The translations under genes and the position numbers were made by a program. From NCBI GenBank assembly GCA_002728755.1, contig PBVT01000106.1:1-51753 (forward strand): DNA of 51,753 bases. The letters run 5' to 3'. This DNA comes from Myxococcales bacterium (lineage in GTDB: Bacteria; Myxococcota_A; UBA9042; UBA3505). The notes below the pieces were generated by a model. The model searched no databases. It saw nothing but the letters and a program-made list of their open reading frames with translations, and was not told the origin of the DNA. The first letter of the stretch is position 1; every line of letters begins with the position of its first letter. Positions 6,999-14,774 of the stretch are shown here, in pieces.

Positions 6999-8943
6999 CG
7001 TTCCTCCCCATTCGTATCAGTAGAAATACAAGAACCGGTGCCCCCACAACCGCCATCACCGCTCCCACCGGTAGCTCGGTACCCAGAGGGCTACGAAGAA
7101 CACGCGTCAGAATATCGCAGATAAGCAAGAGGCTGGCCCCGAAAAGACCCGATAGCGGTAGCACCAGGCGATTATCCGTTCCGGCCACCAGTCGCACGAT
7201 ATGCGGGCCGATAAGACCCACAAAGCCCACAAGTCCGGCGAGGGCGCCACAGATCGAGGTCATCAAGGCGCAGACGATCAAAAGAGTCCAGAGAAGTCGT
7301 CGTGGATCCAGTCCTGCTCCCATCGCCCCTTCCTCTCCCAGGGCCAATAGGTTGAGGGCTCGCGCCTGCCGACACACGATCACCGCACAGATGGTCATTA
7401 AGACCAAGGCCACGCAGGGGAGAAGAAGACCCGGGGGCAGATAGGTCAACGCACCCATCAACCAGAGGAGAAGGATCTTGCTGTCCATGGGGTTCACCAC
7501 CGCGTGGACCACCGTGATCACCGCCGCCGCCAGAATATTGAGAGCCACCCCCAGTAGAATGATTCGTTCGGTCTGACGAACTCCACGGCGCAAAATCGCC
7601 CACACCAGGACCGCCGTCACAAGTAAAGAGCCAATCAACGCGCCAATGGCACGAACCCCATAGGAGGGGAGCCCCGCCAACCCAAACCAAAGGGCCAGAT
7701 AGGTGGCTACCATTCCGCCGGCCGCCGCTCCACCGGAGATCCCCAGCACATAGGGATCGGCCAAGGGGTTCTTGAGTAAGCCCTGCAGAGCAGCCCCGCA
7801 GATTCCCAGGCCGCCCCCCACGAGGATGGCCAACAAGATTCGTGGGAACGTGCTCTCCACCACGAAACGGGTCGCGTAGGGATCAGCCCGACCCAACACC
7901 GCCCAGATCCCGATTCGATCCGGTGCCACCACGAACGCCAACAAGACCAGAAACTCAAGCAGGAAAAAGCCCAGGGCCAGGGCGGACCAGAAACGCCGCT
8001 CGGATTGCACAGACGCGACCACTGCACGCCAGACGCAGAGGAAGCTCGTCAACAGCAGTAGGCCATAGAACAGAAGAATGGGGGCATTGGAGGGGGTCGA
8101 TGGAGTCGCAGCCGACACCGGGTTTCCCTTGGCGACGACCGTCTTCAGCTGTTCAAACCCCGCCAGGAGCCGTGGCCCCGGTTGTAGAAGATCATCTGGA
8201 GATAATACGACCCATTCGAAAGTCGCCGACGCGACACGAAGGGACTCTTCCAGATGTTGCTTTCCCCCACCATGCGAATGCACCAGGCTAACGATGATGT
8301 CGGGCTTCAGCTCGGCGATCGCCTCGGGCGATAGGGTGGCATAATCCGGTCCATCTCCTTCCGGGATGGGTCGTAAGCCAGCCAGGCGAGCCACGGCGGC
8401 CGTAAAGCTGTTACGAGTGGTTGCCATCAATGGGGAGTCTCCCACCAATAACACTGTGCGTGGACCGGTCTTCCACGCATCGTCGGGGGCTTCAAAGAGA
8501 GGGGCCATGCGGGAGAGAAGGTGATCTCCTTGTTCCCCAGCCCCCAGCTTTGTCGCCAGTGTTTCGATACAGGTCTTCAGATGAGCCAGATCGGGGATCG
8601 AGCAGAGCGCGACCTGGATCCCCGCGTTGGTCAAATGAGCCACGTACGGTGGCGCCGAACCATCGGCATGCCCCACGACCCAACTGGGCTTCAAACCTAC
8701 AATGGCCTCTACGCTCGGATCGACGATGCCTCCCACCATCGGAACGCCCTTCTCTTTGGCGAAGACTTCGTCGAACTGGCTCACACCCACGATCTCTTGG
8801 CCCAGCCCCAGCTCCTGAACGATGGCCGTCGTATTGGGTGCCAGGCTTATGATTCGTTGCGCCGGCTGCGCGGCCTGTGCCAACCCGATCGACCCGATCA
8901 TCAGCATCAGCAAGAGGCTGGCTATGGTTGCAAGTCGTCGCAT
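6988..8943 (-). CDS. BtuF-BtuC fusion: B12-binding protein joined to FecCD-type permease
   Basis: A 651-residue fusion. Residues 1-24 are a signal peptide ending AQA. Residues 25 to about 275 are a class III periplasmic binding domain of the BtuF type (IISLAPNTTAIVQELGLG; VGGIVDPSVEAIVGLKPSWVV). A Pro/Ser/Thr linker leads into a membrane helix at about 288-308, then a complete BtuC/FecCD permease with PRILLAILVGGGLGICGAAL followed by KNPLADPYVLGISGGA. Normally these are separate genes; here the binding protein is tethered to its own transporter. The start ATG overlaps the preceding stop by one base. Cobalamin is the likely substrate because of the riboswitch and btuB in the same operon. It could be an artefact only if a stop were missed, and none is present. 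Confidence 0.9.
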   Translation of the reverse strand: MRRLATIASLLLMLMIGSIGLAQAAQPAQRIISLAPNTTAIVQELGLGQEIVGVSQFDEVFAKEKGVPMVGGIVDPSVEAIVGLKPSWVVGHADGSAPPYVAHLTNAGIQVALCSIPDLAHLKTCIETLATKLGAGEQGDHLLSRMAPLFEAPDDAWKTGPRTVLLVGDSPLMATTRNSFTAAVARLAGLRPIPEGDGPDYATLSPEAIAELKPDIIVSLVHSHGGGKQHLEESLRVASATFEWVVLSPDDLLQPGPRLLAGFEQLKTVVAKGNPVSAATPSTPSNAPILLFYGLLLLTSFLCVWRAVVASVQSERRFWSALALGFFLLEFLVLLAFVVAPDRIGIWAVLGRADPYATRFVVESTFPRILLAILVGGGLGICGAALQGLLKNPLADPYVLGISGGAAAGGMVATYLALWFGLAGLPSYGVRAIGALIGSLLVTAVLVWAILRRGVRQTERIILLGVALNILAAAVITVVHAVVNPMDSKILLLWLMGALTYLPPGLLLPCVALVLMTICAVIVCRQARALNLLALGEEGAMGAGLDPRRLLWTLLIVCALMTSICGALAGLVGFVGLIGPHIVRLVAGTDNRLVLPLSGLFGASLLLICDILTRVLRSPLGTELPVGAVMAVVGAPVLVFLLIRMGRNDAF

Positions 8944-10052
8944 CAGGGTACGGTCTCCACGATCTCGAAGGAGTTGAGATCAACCATATGAATTCGATTG
9001 CTGACAAGGGCGCTCACATAGGCCACCTCGCCGCCGGGTGCCACCACCATATCGTAGGGGTTGCTACCCACGGGCAAAACCACCCGAGCAACCTCCCCTC
9101 CGTCCACATCGTAGACCCCCACCGTATTGGCTCCAGATTCCACGACATAGATCGTGTCACCGTGCACACGCACAACATTCGGACTCAACCCCACAGCCTG
9201 CCAACGGCTCTCTACCGCCGACGGATTGCTGGGTTGCCAACGAGCCAGGTGGTTGGAGAGGGTGAGTAGAATCAAGGCCGTGGCGGGCTCGGTATCCGGA
9301 AGAAAGACCACGTCGAGTGGACCTTCCAATTCATTCGTACCCGCGACCGTCGTCTCGGTTTCCGGTATCACGGTGAGTGTCTGTGGATCGAATAGAAGTG
9401 CGCTGTTTCGGGCGAAGGATAAGACCGCTACCGACCCATCGGGGTGAAGACCCAAGCCTAGAGTCTCGTTGGACTCTACGCTGGTTAGAGGGATCGGGTT
9501 GTCCCCATCGTGCACATAGGTTTCGGTCACAAGATCGAAGACATATAACTCCGAATCGATGGACGACCCCAACACAAACCGCTGGGAGTCGGCCGTATAG
9601 ACCCACGAGCCCGGCGCTCCGTCGGGTTCCAGCACAAAGCTGCTGATCACAGCCTCGGAAGCCGCGTCTAATCCGCCAGAGATCCGAACCAGCCCCCCAG
9701 GCTGGGCCGTCTGGAAGAGTCCCTCCTCCGACTGCTCAAGAGAGCCAGAACATAGTACCCAGACATCATCCCCGACGGTCATCACCCGGGTGGGATTGGG
9801 GAGCGGCAGCGCCCACCGCGCGACGGATTCGAGGCCGTCTCGATCGAGCACCTCGATATAGCCCTCACCAAAGACCACGCCGGCCGACGTCGCCAGAAAA
9901 TCTGGATTGGTCACGTAGAGATAGTCGCTATCCACCCATAAACCGCTGGGCCGAGAGAAGGGGGAGAGCTCCGTATCGATCGCGTCTACTGCCGGATCGG
10001 AGGCCGGCAGAGAACAGGATACGATCATCCATACGATGATTAGGAATCTCAT
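8943..10052 (-). CDS. Beta-propeller (YVTN/YncE-type) lipoprotein, BtuG-like
   Basis: A 369-residue protein with a short signal and lipobox IVSC (Cys13). The rest consists of repeated blades with phrases such as SGLWVDSDYLYVTNP, PTRVMTVGDDVWVLC, PNVVRVHGDTIYVVESGA, NTVGVYDVDGGEV and NPYDMVVAPGGEVAYVS, typical of YncE-like seven-bladed propellers. It overlaps the btuB stop by 4 bases (ATGA). In Bacteroides the YncE-like surface lipoprotein BtuG sits beside BtuB and captures B12 with extreme affinity. A propeller lipoprotein directly after a riboswitch-controlled btuB makes a BtuG-like role the best guess here. That role is inferred; homology to BtuG beyond the fold was not tested. Confidence 0.8.
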   Translation of the reverse strand: MRFLIIVWMIVSCSLPASDPAVDAIDTELSPFSRPSGLWVDSDYLYVTNPDFLATSAGVVFGEGYIEVLDRDGLESVARWALPLPNPTRVMTVGDDVWVLCSGSLEQSEEGLFQTAQPGGLVRISGGLDAASEAVISSFVLEPDGAPGSWVYTADSQRFVLGSSIDSELYVFDLVTETYVHDGDNPIPLTSVESNETLGLGLHPDGSVAVLSFARNSALLFDPQTLTVIPETETTVAGTNELEGPLDVVFLPDTEPATALILLTLSNHLARWQPSNPSAVESRWQAVGLSPNVVRVHGDTIYVVESGANTVGVYDVDGGEVARVVLPVGSNPYDMVVAPGGEVAYVSALVSNRIHMVDLNSFEIVETVP

Positions 10053-11890
10053 GGTCTACCCTCGGACGCTGTCAATACGGCATACACTGCACGGCCGGGA
10101 AGCGCGAGCTGCAAATGGTCCACTGCCGTTTGGTCATCGAGGATATTCTCCGCGCGTACGGTCAGGCGAAAGACGGAAAACTCCAGCCCGACCGCGCCCG
10201 AGACAAAGACATGACCTTCCTCCCGTAGACTGCCGTAGCGGTCGAGGGTGATCCCGTCACGAGCCCGTGCCATCAACTGAAGAAAGAGCATTCCACGCGC
10301 ATAAGACCAGGCGACCTGCCCACTATGGTCGGGCCGACCAGGGAGGGCCACACCGGAGGCATCAAAACGCCCCCGAGTATAGGTATAGGAGGCAGAAAAC
10401 CGATGCCCTGCGAAGGGTCCAATGGCGAGCTGGTTCTCTACTCCCAGGACCGTGATGTCGCGGGCGTTCTGGGCCTGGATGACGTATAGACTCGCGGGAA
10501 GAAAAATGATCGTTCGCTCGTAACGACTGGCGAAGGGGGTCAGCTGTAACTCCATCTTCGGCCAAATCCACTCCAGGGATAGGTCCCCCGACCAGCCGAC
10601 CTCTGGCTGTAGGTCGGGGTTGCCTCGTAACGCCCCCCAATTCAACAACCGCTCCGCAATGGACGGAATACGATACGCGCGACCGATCCCGGCTCGCACC
10701 CGTAACGCACCACGTGGATTGGGTCGCCAACCAAGCCCCAGACGCGGCGCAAGCACCGGGGTGGCCAGCTTCCACATCTCGGCGCGAAGTCCGCCATAGA
10801 GAGATAGGTTTCCACGGCGCCAATGATCGCTGAGGGCAACGGAGCCACGGCCCTCAAAGATGGTATCGGCCGCGCCGGAAGGGTCGGTGATACGGCCCCG
10901 ATCCAGCTGCCCTCGAAGGTTCAACGTCACTTCGTGTTGCGCGTTGGGGAACCAGCGCCCATCCACCCCCGCAAATCCCGCATGCATCAACGCGGGTTGC
11001 TCGATGGGAGAAGAAAATGGTGGTTCGGGATCCTGGAACAGACTCCGTTCCATCCGATGGGCCACAAAGGACCGTATGAGCCCGCTCTGCCCCACCAGTC
11101 CGTCATGATGCAAAACGGTCAAGAGGTGTAGACCGTCCTGTCGTGCCTGGGTGCTGGGGAACTCGGAGGGACCCGGTATCCCTCGTTCTACGTAGCTGGA
11201 CAGATGACTCAGCCGCCACCGACCGCTACCCTTCGTTTGCAGATCAGCCTGGAGCAATCCACGAAACAGCTGAGCGTCACTATTTTGTTGCTGACGGCTT
11301 CGGTTTTGATCGTCCAGAAATACGAAATCTCCATCCGTCGAGAAATAGCTGAAGACCCCACGCACCCCTACATCGCCCGGGCGGCCAGATAAAAGAGCGT
11401 CGAGCCCTCGCGTTCCGAAAGAGCCTCCTCGAAGGCTGAGTATACTTCGACGTTGGCTGGCAATGGGCCCCGGCTCAATGAGCACAAGACCTCCCAGGGC
11501 GTCAGAGCCCGCCTGGTCCGACAGGCCACCACGCAAGACACGGATACGATCGATCCCCAGGGTCGGAAGCAACGAGAGATCGGTCCCTCCCCCCTGAAGT
11601 CCACCGATGGGCACCCCGTCGAAGAGCACCAGGGTCTGCTGCCCATCGGCTCCTCGAATGGATAGGTTGCTACGTTGAGCCGGTGCTCCAGCGTGCTGCA
11701 CCTGTACACCAGGCATTCCTTCAAACCAGGAATCGACCGTAGGCGCCGTTCGATCGGTCTCGTCGATGGTTCGCTCCGCAGAGGCGGCCTCTCCCGGCGC
11801 GGGCTCAACGTCAGCCTCTACGTAGATCGGATCGGTGGTAATCCGCGGGCCAGGCCCCGCAGATGCCGCCGCCGCGTTACACAAAAACAC
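10049..11890 (-). CDS. btuB: TonB-dependent vitamin B12 receptor
   Basis: An outer-membrane receptor of at least 613 residues (E. coli BtuB precursor 614). The plug domain shows VDSWFEGMPGVQVQ, LSIRGADGQQTLVLFDGVPI and RIRVLRGG, followed by beta-barrel strands to the C-terminus. The stretch TDPIYVEADV near the mature N-terminus may be the TonB box. The only standard start is GTG at 11890, but it cuts the signal peptide short: the frame stays open upstream to an in-frame TGA at 11936-11938, and the translated extension supplies the missing charged and hydrophobic part. A CTG at 11926 with an AAAGAGA-like site before it could be the true start. A cobalamin riboswitch lies 32 bases before that CTG, so expression should fall when B12 is plentiful. 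Confidence 0.9.
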   Translation of the reverse strand: MFLCNAAAASAGPGPRITTDPIYVEADVEPAPGEAASAERTIDETDRTAPTVDSWFEGMPGVQVQHAGAPAQRSNLSIRGADGQQTLVLFDGVPIGGLQGGGTDLSLLPTLGIDRIRVLRGGLSDQAGSDALGGLVLIEPGPIASQRRSILSLRGGSFGTRGLDALLSGRPGDVGVRGVFSYFSTDGDFVFLDDQNRSRQQQNSDAQLFRGLLQADLQTKGSGRWRLSHLSSYVERGIPGPSEFPSTQARQDGLHLLTVLHHDGLVGQSGLIRSFVAHRMERSLFQDPEPPFSSPIEQPALMHAGFAGVDGRWFPNAQHEVTLNLRGQLDRGRITDPSGAADTIFEGRGSVALSDHWRRGNLSLYGGLRAEMWKLATPVLAPRLGLGWRPNPRGALRVRAGIGRAYRIPSIAERLLNWGALRGNPDLQPEVGWSGDLSLEWIWPKMELQLTPFASRYERTIIFLPASLYVIQAQNARDITVLGVENQLAIGPFAGHRFSASYTYTRGRFDASGVALPGRPDHSGQVAWSYARGMLFLQLMARARDGITLDRYGSLREEGHVFVSGAVGLEFSVFRLTVRAENILDDQTAVDHLQLALPGRAVYAVLTASEGRP

Positions 11891-11958
11891 GGCAAAAATA
11901 AGTATATATGGACGAATTCGTATCAGGGTTCTCTTTCAACCGAAGAGGTGAACTGATC

Positions 11959-12122
11959 GTCTGCAGTCGGTATCCTGGCTCACGGTGTCGGAAAATCCAC
12001 GCCCATCACGCCTTCCCAGTTGCCCAGTGGCTTTGTGATGGACTCACCGTTTACAGTGGCGGGACCGCGCCGGACTCACACCGGACTTCCCTGGGTTGGC
12101 GTGCACCAACCACACTGCAGAC
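11959..12122 (-). promoter_or_regulatory. Cobalamin riboswitch controlling the btuB operon
   Basis: The minus strand carries the conserved landmarks of the adenosylcobalamin riboswitch in the right order: GTTGGTGCACGCC, AGGGAAGTCCGGTGTGAG, GCGGTCCCGCCACTGTAA, GCCACTGGGCAACTGGGAAG and GAGCCAGGATACC. The outer P1 stem is perfect: GTCTGCAGT at the 5' end (12114-12122) pairs with ACTGCAGAC at the 3' end (11959-11967). Just downstream, ATCAG (11950-11954) can pair with CTGAT (11922-11926) around an inner CTCTT/AAGAG stem covering the probable ribosome site. No U-tract follows, which suggests control of translation rather than termination. Confidence 0.96.
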
Positions 12123-12129
12123 TCTATTG

Positions 12130-12159
12130 GGGATATCGCAGCCGAAGACACGGCGTCAA
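12130..12159 (-). promoter_or_regulatory. Candidate promoter of the B12 operon
   Basis: On the minus strand TTGACG (12154-12159) is followed after 18 bases by TATCCC (12130-12135). The -35 box is 5/6 and the -10 box only 3/6. It lies directly before the first riboswitch stem, where the transcript must begin. Confidence 0.4.
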
Positions 12160-12175
12160 CGGCTTTCCGGTTCCC

Positions 12176-12988
12176 CTAGGGTGCGATCTCGCAGGGTTGT
12201 TCCACGGCCTTCGTTCCCCCGGGACAGTCCGTCGAGAAGGTGCGCGGGTTTTCCTGCAGAGCGTCCACTTCGAGCAGACGTATCGTAATATGTGCTTTTA
12301 TATCGGGCCGGCGGATCTGCACGCGGCCGGGCAGCTCCTGTCCCTTCGGACCACGACGAAAGCGGTCGTAGCGGATCTCACTGATGAGCGTATCCCCCGA
12401 CCAGATCTGGGAACGGAACAAACGCCGCCGAGACGCCGAGAACTCCAGGCGTTGGCGGATTCCGTCGGTCCGCGTCAATTCCAGAACGCGACGCCGCGTC
12501 TTCGAATCAAGGACCAACGGGTTCAGATCTCCATCGATGAGAGGAGGCCGACCGAAAAACATCTGCACCACCTCAGCACCATTCATATATACGGGCAATA
12601 CCCGCATAACATTCGCCCGGCAGGGCGGCCCCACCCGACAGGTGGCCTCTCCCCGCTCATAGGTCATGAACCGGTCTTTATGCATCGCCAAGATCGCGAT
12701 GGTATCGTCGGACGGAGTAACCGCCTCAACGAGAAGAGAGTCTTCAGGTCGTACCGCAAAGAAGATGCGTCCCTTACGGAGACTACCGTCGACTTCCGAT
12801 ATGACCTGGGCTTCACCAGAGATACCGGTCTCCTCCATGAGAGGGTTGACCACAACCCCCAGCAGGGATTTGCCAGACTCGGGCCCCCACTGGACATCGA
12901 CGGGCCCAGAGTGTGCTGAACAGCAACTAAGAAGGAGGCACAGCCCTACGAACCAGAGCCCCTTATTCACCTCACCATACGCGCTCAA
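12176..12988 (-). CDS. Putative lipoprotein, LolA/LolB-like fold suspected
   Basis: A 270-residue protein with a signal peptide and lipobox LLSC (Cys at about residue 22). The mature part alternates short beta-strands, with long runs such as GEAQVISEVDGSLRKGRIFFAVRPEDSLLVEAV, DTIAILAMHKDRFMTYERG and, later, RSQIWSGDTLISEIRYDRFR. That strand-turn-strand pattern resembles the half-barrel of LolA/LolB and DUF4292 proteins, but I cannot confirm the family. Two starts are possible: TTG at 12988, straight after the rpoZ stop, or GTG at 12970. Neither has a strong ribosome site, which fits translation coupled to rpoZ. It ends just before the promoter of the B12 operon. Function unknown. Confidence 0.72.
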   Translation of the reverse strand: MSAYGEVNKGLWFVGLCLLLSCCSAHSGPVDVQWGPESGKSLLGVVVNPLMEETGISGEAQVISEVDGSLRKGRIFFAVRPEDSLLVEAVTPSDDTIAILAMHKDRFMTYERGEATCRVGPPCRANVMRVLPVYMNGAEVVQMFFGRPPLIDGDLNPLVLDSKTRRRVLELTRTDGIRQRLEFSASRRRLFRSQIWSGDTLISEIRYDRFRRGPKGQELPGRVQIRRPDIKAHITIRLLEVDALQENPRTFSTDCPGGTKAVEQPCEIAP

Positions 12989-12991
12989 CGA

Positions 12992-13228
12992 CTATTCGTC
13001 GGATTCGGCGGTCAGGCTTGGGCGGAGATTATAGGACGGCAACTCTTTATCGAAGTCGAGCTTCGCAGCGGCAACCTCACGGAGGGCCACAACAACTTCT
13101 TTGTTGTCGGAACGAACCAGTGGACGTGATCCATGCACCAGATCGTAGGCGCGACGCCCCGCGAGCATAGCCAGCGCGAACCGGCTTGGTGAATGGTCCA
13201 GACAATCTTCGATGGTGACTCGTGCCAT
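12992..13228 (-). CDS. rpoZ: RNA polymerase omega subunit
   Basis: A 78-residue protein beginning MARVTIEDCLDHSPSRFALA, then AMLAGRRAYDL, the clear signature of omega, the small subunit that helps beta-prime fold into core RNA polymerase. The later stretch KEVVVALREVAAAKLDF is also typical. A good TTGAGGCG ribosome site stands before the ATG. The three cysteine/lysine-poor C-terminal residues are acidic, as in many omegas. The next gene starts 3 bases after its stop. Here rpoZ is not next to gmk or spoT, unlike in many proteobacteria. Confidence 0.95.
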   Translation of the reverse strand: MARVTIEDCLDHSPSRFALAMLAGRRAYDLVHGSRPLVRSDNKEVVVALREVAAAKLDFDKELPSYNLRPSLTAESDE

Positions 13229-13257
13229 AATCGCCTCAATTCAACAGAGAGTAGGCG

Positions 13258-13287
13258 GGTTTACCGAAAAAACCGCCCAAAGGTCAA
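13258..13287 (-). promoter_or_regulatory. Possible promoter of rpoZ
   Basis: On the minus strand TTGACC (13282-13287), 18 bases, then TAAACC (13258-13263), in the 124-base gap between scoB and rpoZ. The -35 box is good and the -10 box mediocre. Confidence 0.35.
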
Positions 13288-13352
13288 TGATTTTGTGCGC
13301 TTTCCTCTATTTGCACAGCCTATAGAAGCACAACCAGGAAGCCGTTGCCGAC

Positions 13353-13985
13353 CTAATCAGCATGCACCGTACCGGCCGTTGCCGCCCGAACATCGTCCAG
13401 GCTAACGCCTGGGGCACATTCTACCAACCGGAAACCGTCGGGGCTCGTATCGAGCACTGCGAGATCGGTGAAGACCCGACTAACCACCCCCTGGGCGGTC
13501 AATGGGAAGGTACAACGGTCCAACAGCTTGGGATCCCCTTTCTTTGATGTATGGGTCATCAGAACAAGGGTTCTCTTGGCGCCCGACGAGAGATCCATCG
13601 CACCACCAATCCCCATGGTTCGCCCCCCGGGGATCGACCAGTTGGCCAGATCTCCGGTCTGCGAAACCTGCATAGCCCCCAAAATAGCGATATCCACATG
13701 GCCCCCTCGAATCATCGAAAAGGACGACGCGGAATCAAAGGTCGACCCACCCGGCACTACGGTAACCGTCTGTTTGCCGGCGTTGATGAGCTGGGGATCT
13801 TCCTCCCCTTCGTAGGGAAACGGACCCATTCCCAGCAGACCATTTTCGCTGTGGAACCAGACATCGCTACCTTCTGGAACATGACCGGCCACCAATGTGG
13901 GGAGGCCAATCCCTAGATTTACGATACTACCTGCGGATATTTCCTGGGCCGCTCGTGCGGCTATCTCGTCTCGACTGAATGCCAT
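13353..13985 (-). CDS. scoB: 3-oxoacid CoA-transferase family, subunit B
   Basis: A 210-residue subunit of a two-gene CoA-transferase. The catalytic glutamate is Glu47 in HSENGLLGMG, which forms the acyl-glutamyl and CoA-thioester intermediates. GIGLPTLVAGHVP and the glycine-rich VVPGGSTFDSA are family-typical, and GGHVDIAILGAMQVSQTGDLANW is characteristic of the ScoB/AtoA/PcaJ group. Its partner scoA lies 36 bases upstream. The pair moves CoA between an acyl-CoA donor and a keto or other carboxylic acid. Which acid is not readable from sequence. The adjacent aminotransferase and AstD-like fusion suggest a breakdown product of an amino acid; acetoacetate is the default annotation. Confidence 0.9.
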   Translation of the reverse strand: MAFSRDEIAARAAQEISAGSIVNLGIGLPTLVAGHVPEGSDVWFHSENGLLGMGPFPYEGEEDPQLINAGKQTVTVVPGGSTFDSASSFSMIRGGHVDIAILGAMQVSQTGDLANWSIPGGRTMGIGGAMDLSSGAKRTLVLMTHTSKKGDPKLLDRCTFPLTAQGVVSRVFTDLAVLDTSPDGFRLVECAPGVSLDDVRAATAGTVHAD

Positions 13986-14021
13986 GATGCTCTCGTATGC
14001 AGCGGGTGGTGAGGGCGACTC

Positions 14022-14750
14022 CTAGTCGCGGGATCGTACCGTTCGGTATTCAAAGGGGTTCTCGTGATCGGTCACTTCCACGACCCGATGCACGAAGATA
14101 CCTGGTAGATGCACATCGTCTGGACCGATTTCGCCAACATCGACCAGGGTGTCGACTTCAGCGATGGTGGTACGCGCGGCCGTTGCCATAACGGGGGAGT
14201 AATTCCGTGCGGTCCGCCAGAATCGAAGATTTCCAAAAGTGTCGCCCTGTACTCCACGAATAAACGCGAAGTCGGCCGATAGGGCGTGCTCGAGAAGATA
14301 GTCCCGGCCATTGATGTTCTTTACTTCTTTGCCTTCGGCGACCACCGTTCCCACGCCGGTGGGGGTGTAGAACGCGGGGATCCCTGCTCCAGCCGAGCGA
14401 ATCCGCTCCACCAATGTTCCCTGGGGATTGATCTGAACCTCCACAGAACCTTCGGCCTTCAGGCGATGCAGGTCTTCGTTATTCCCGATGTAGCTGCAGA
14501 TCACGCGGCTGACGACCCCGGCTTTCAACCAGGTGGCGAGCCCTTTGCCCAGATTACCCGAGTTGTTGCTGATGATGGTCAGATCCGACACGCCCAGCTC
14601 CAGAACACCCGCGATCAACCCTTCCGGATTACCGCATAGCCCGAATCCTCCGACCATGATGCTAGAGCCGCTCTTCACAGTACTCAATGCGCTCATCACG
14701 CTATCGTGTACTTTGTTTCGATGTCTCCCCTGGATCTGTGAAGATGTCAT
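14022..14750 (-). CDS. scoA: 3-oxoacid CoA-transferase family, subunit A
   Basis: A 242-residue alpha subunit with the CoA-binding motif GGFGLCGNPEGLI near residue 35, the TIISNNSGNLGKGLATWL region, and GVGTVVAEGKEVKNINGRDYLLE in the middle. Length and motifs fit ScoA/AtoD/PcaI. It forms a heteromer with the scoB product. It begins 24 bases after the aminotransferase stop and is in the same orientation, so a four-gene transcript (fusion enzyme, aminotransferase, scoA, scoB) is likely. Bacillus subtilis has a comparable neighbourhood, the yod-kamA region, where CoA-transferase subunits sit with a class III aminotransferase and an acetyltransferase for beta-lysine. Confidence 0.9.
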   Translation of the reverse strand: MTSSQIQGRHRNKVHDSVMSALSTVKSGSSIMVGGFGLCGNPEGLIAGVLELGVSDLTIISNNSGNLGKGLATWLKAGVVSRVICSYIGNNEDLHRLKAEGSVEVQINPQGTLVERIRSAGAGIPAFYTPTGVGTVVAEGKEVKNINGRDYLLEHALSADFAFIRGVQGDTFGNLRFWRTARNYSPVMATAARTTIAEVDTLVDVGEIGPDDVHLPGIFVHRVVEVTDHENPFEYRTVRSRD

Positions 14751-14774
14751 CGTTGTTCTCCCAATTACTAGGAC

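Noticed and set aside
12020-12919. 299-codon plus-strand frame across the riboswitch and lipoprotein gene
   Set aside because: It is antisense to two well-supported features, its translation is Arg/Pro/His-rich and low in structure, and there is no start context.
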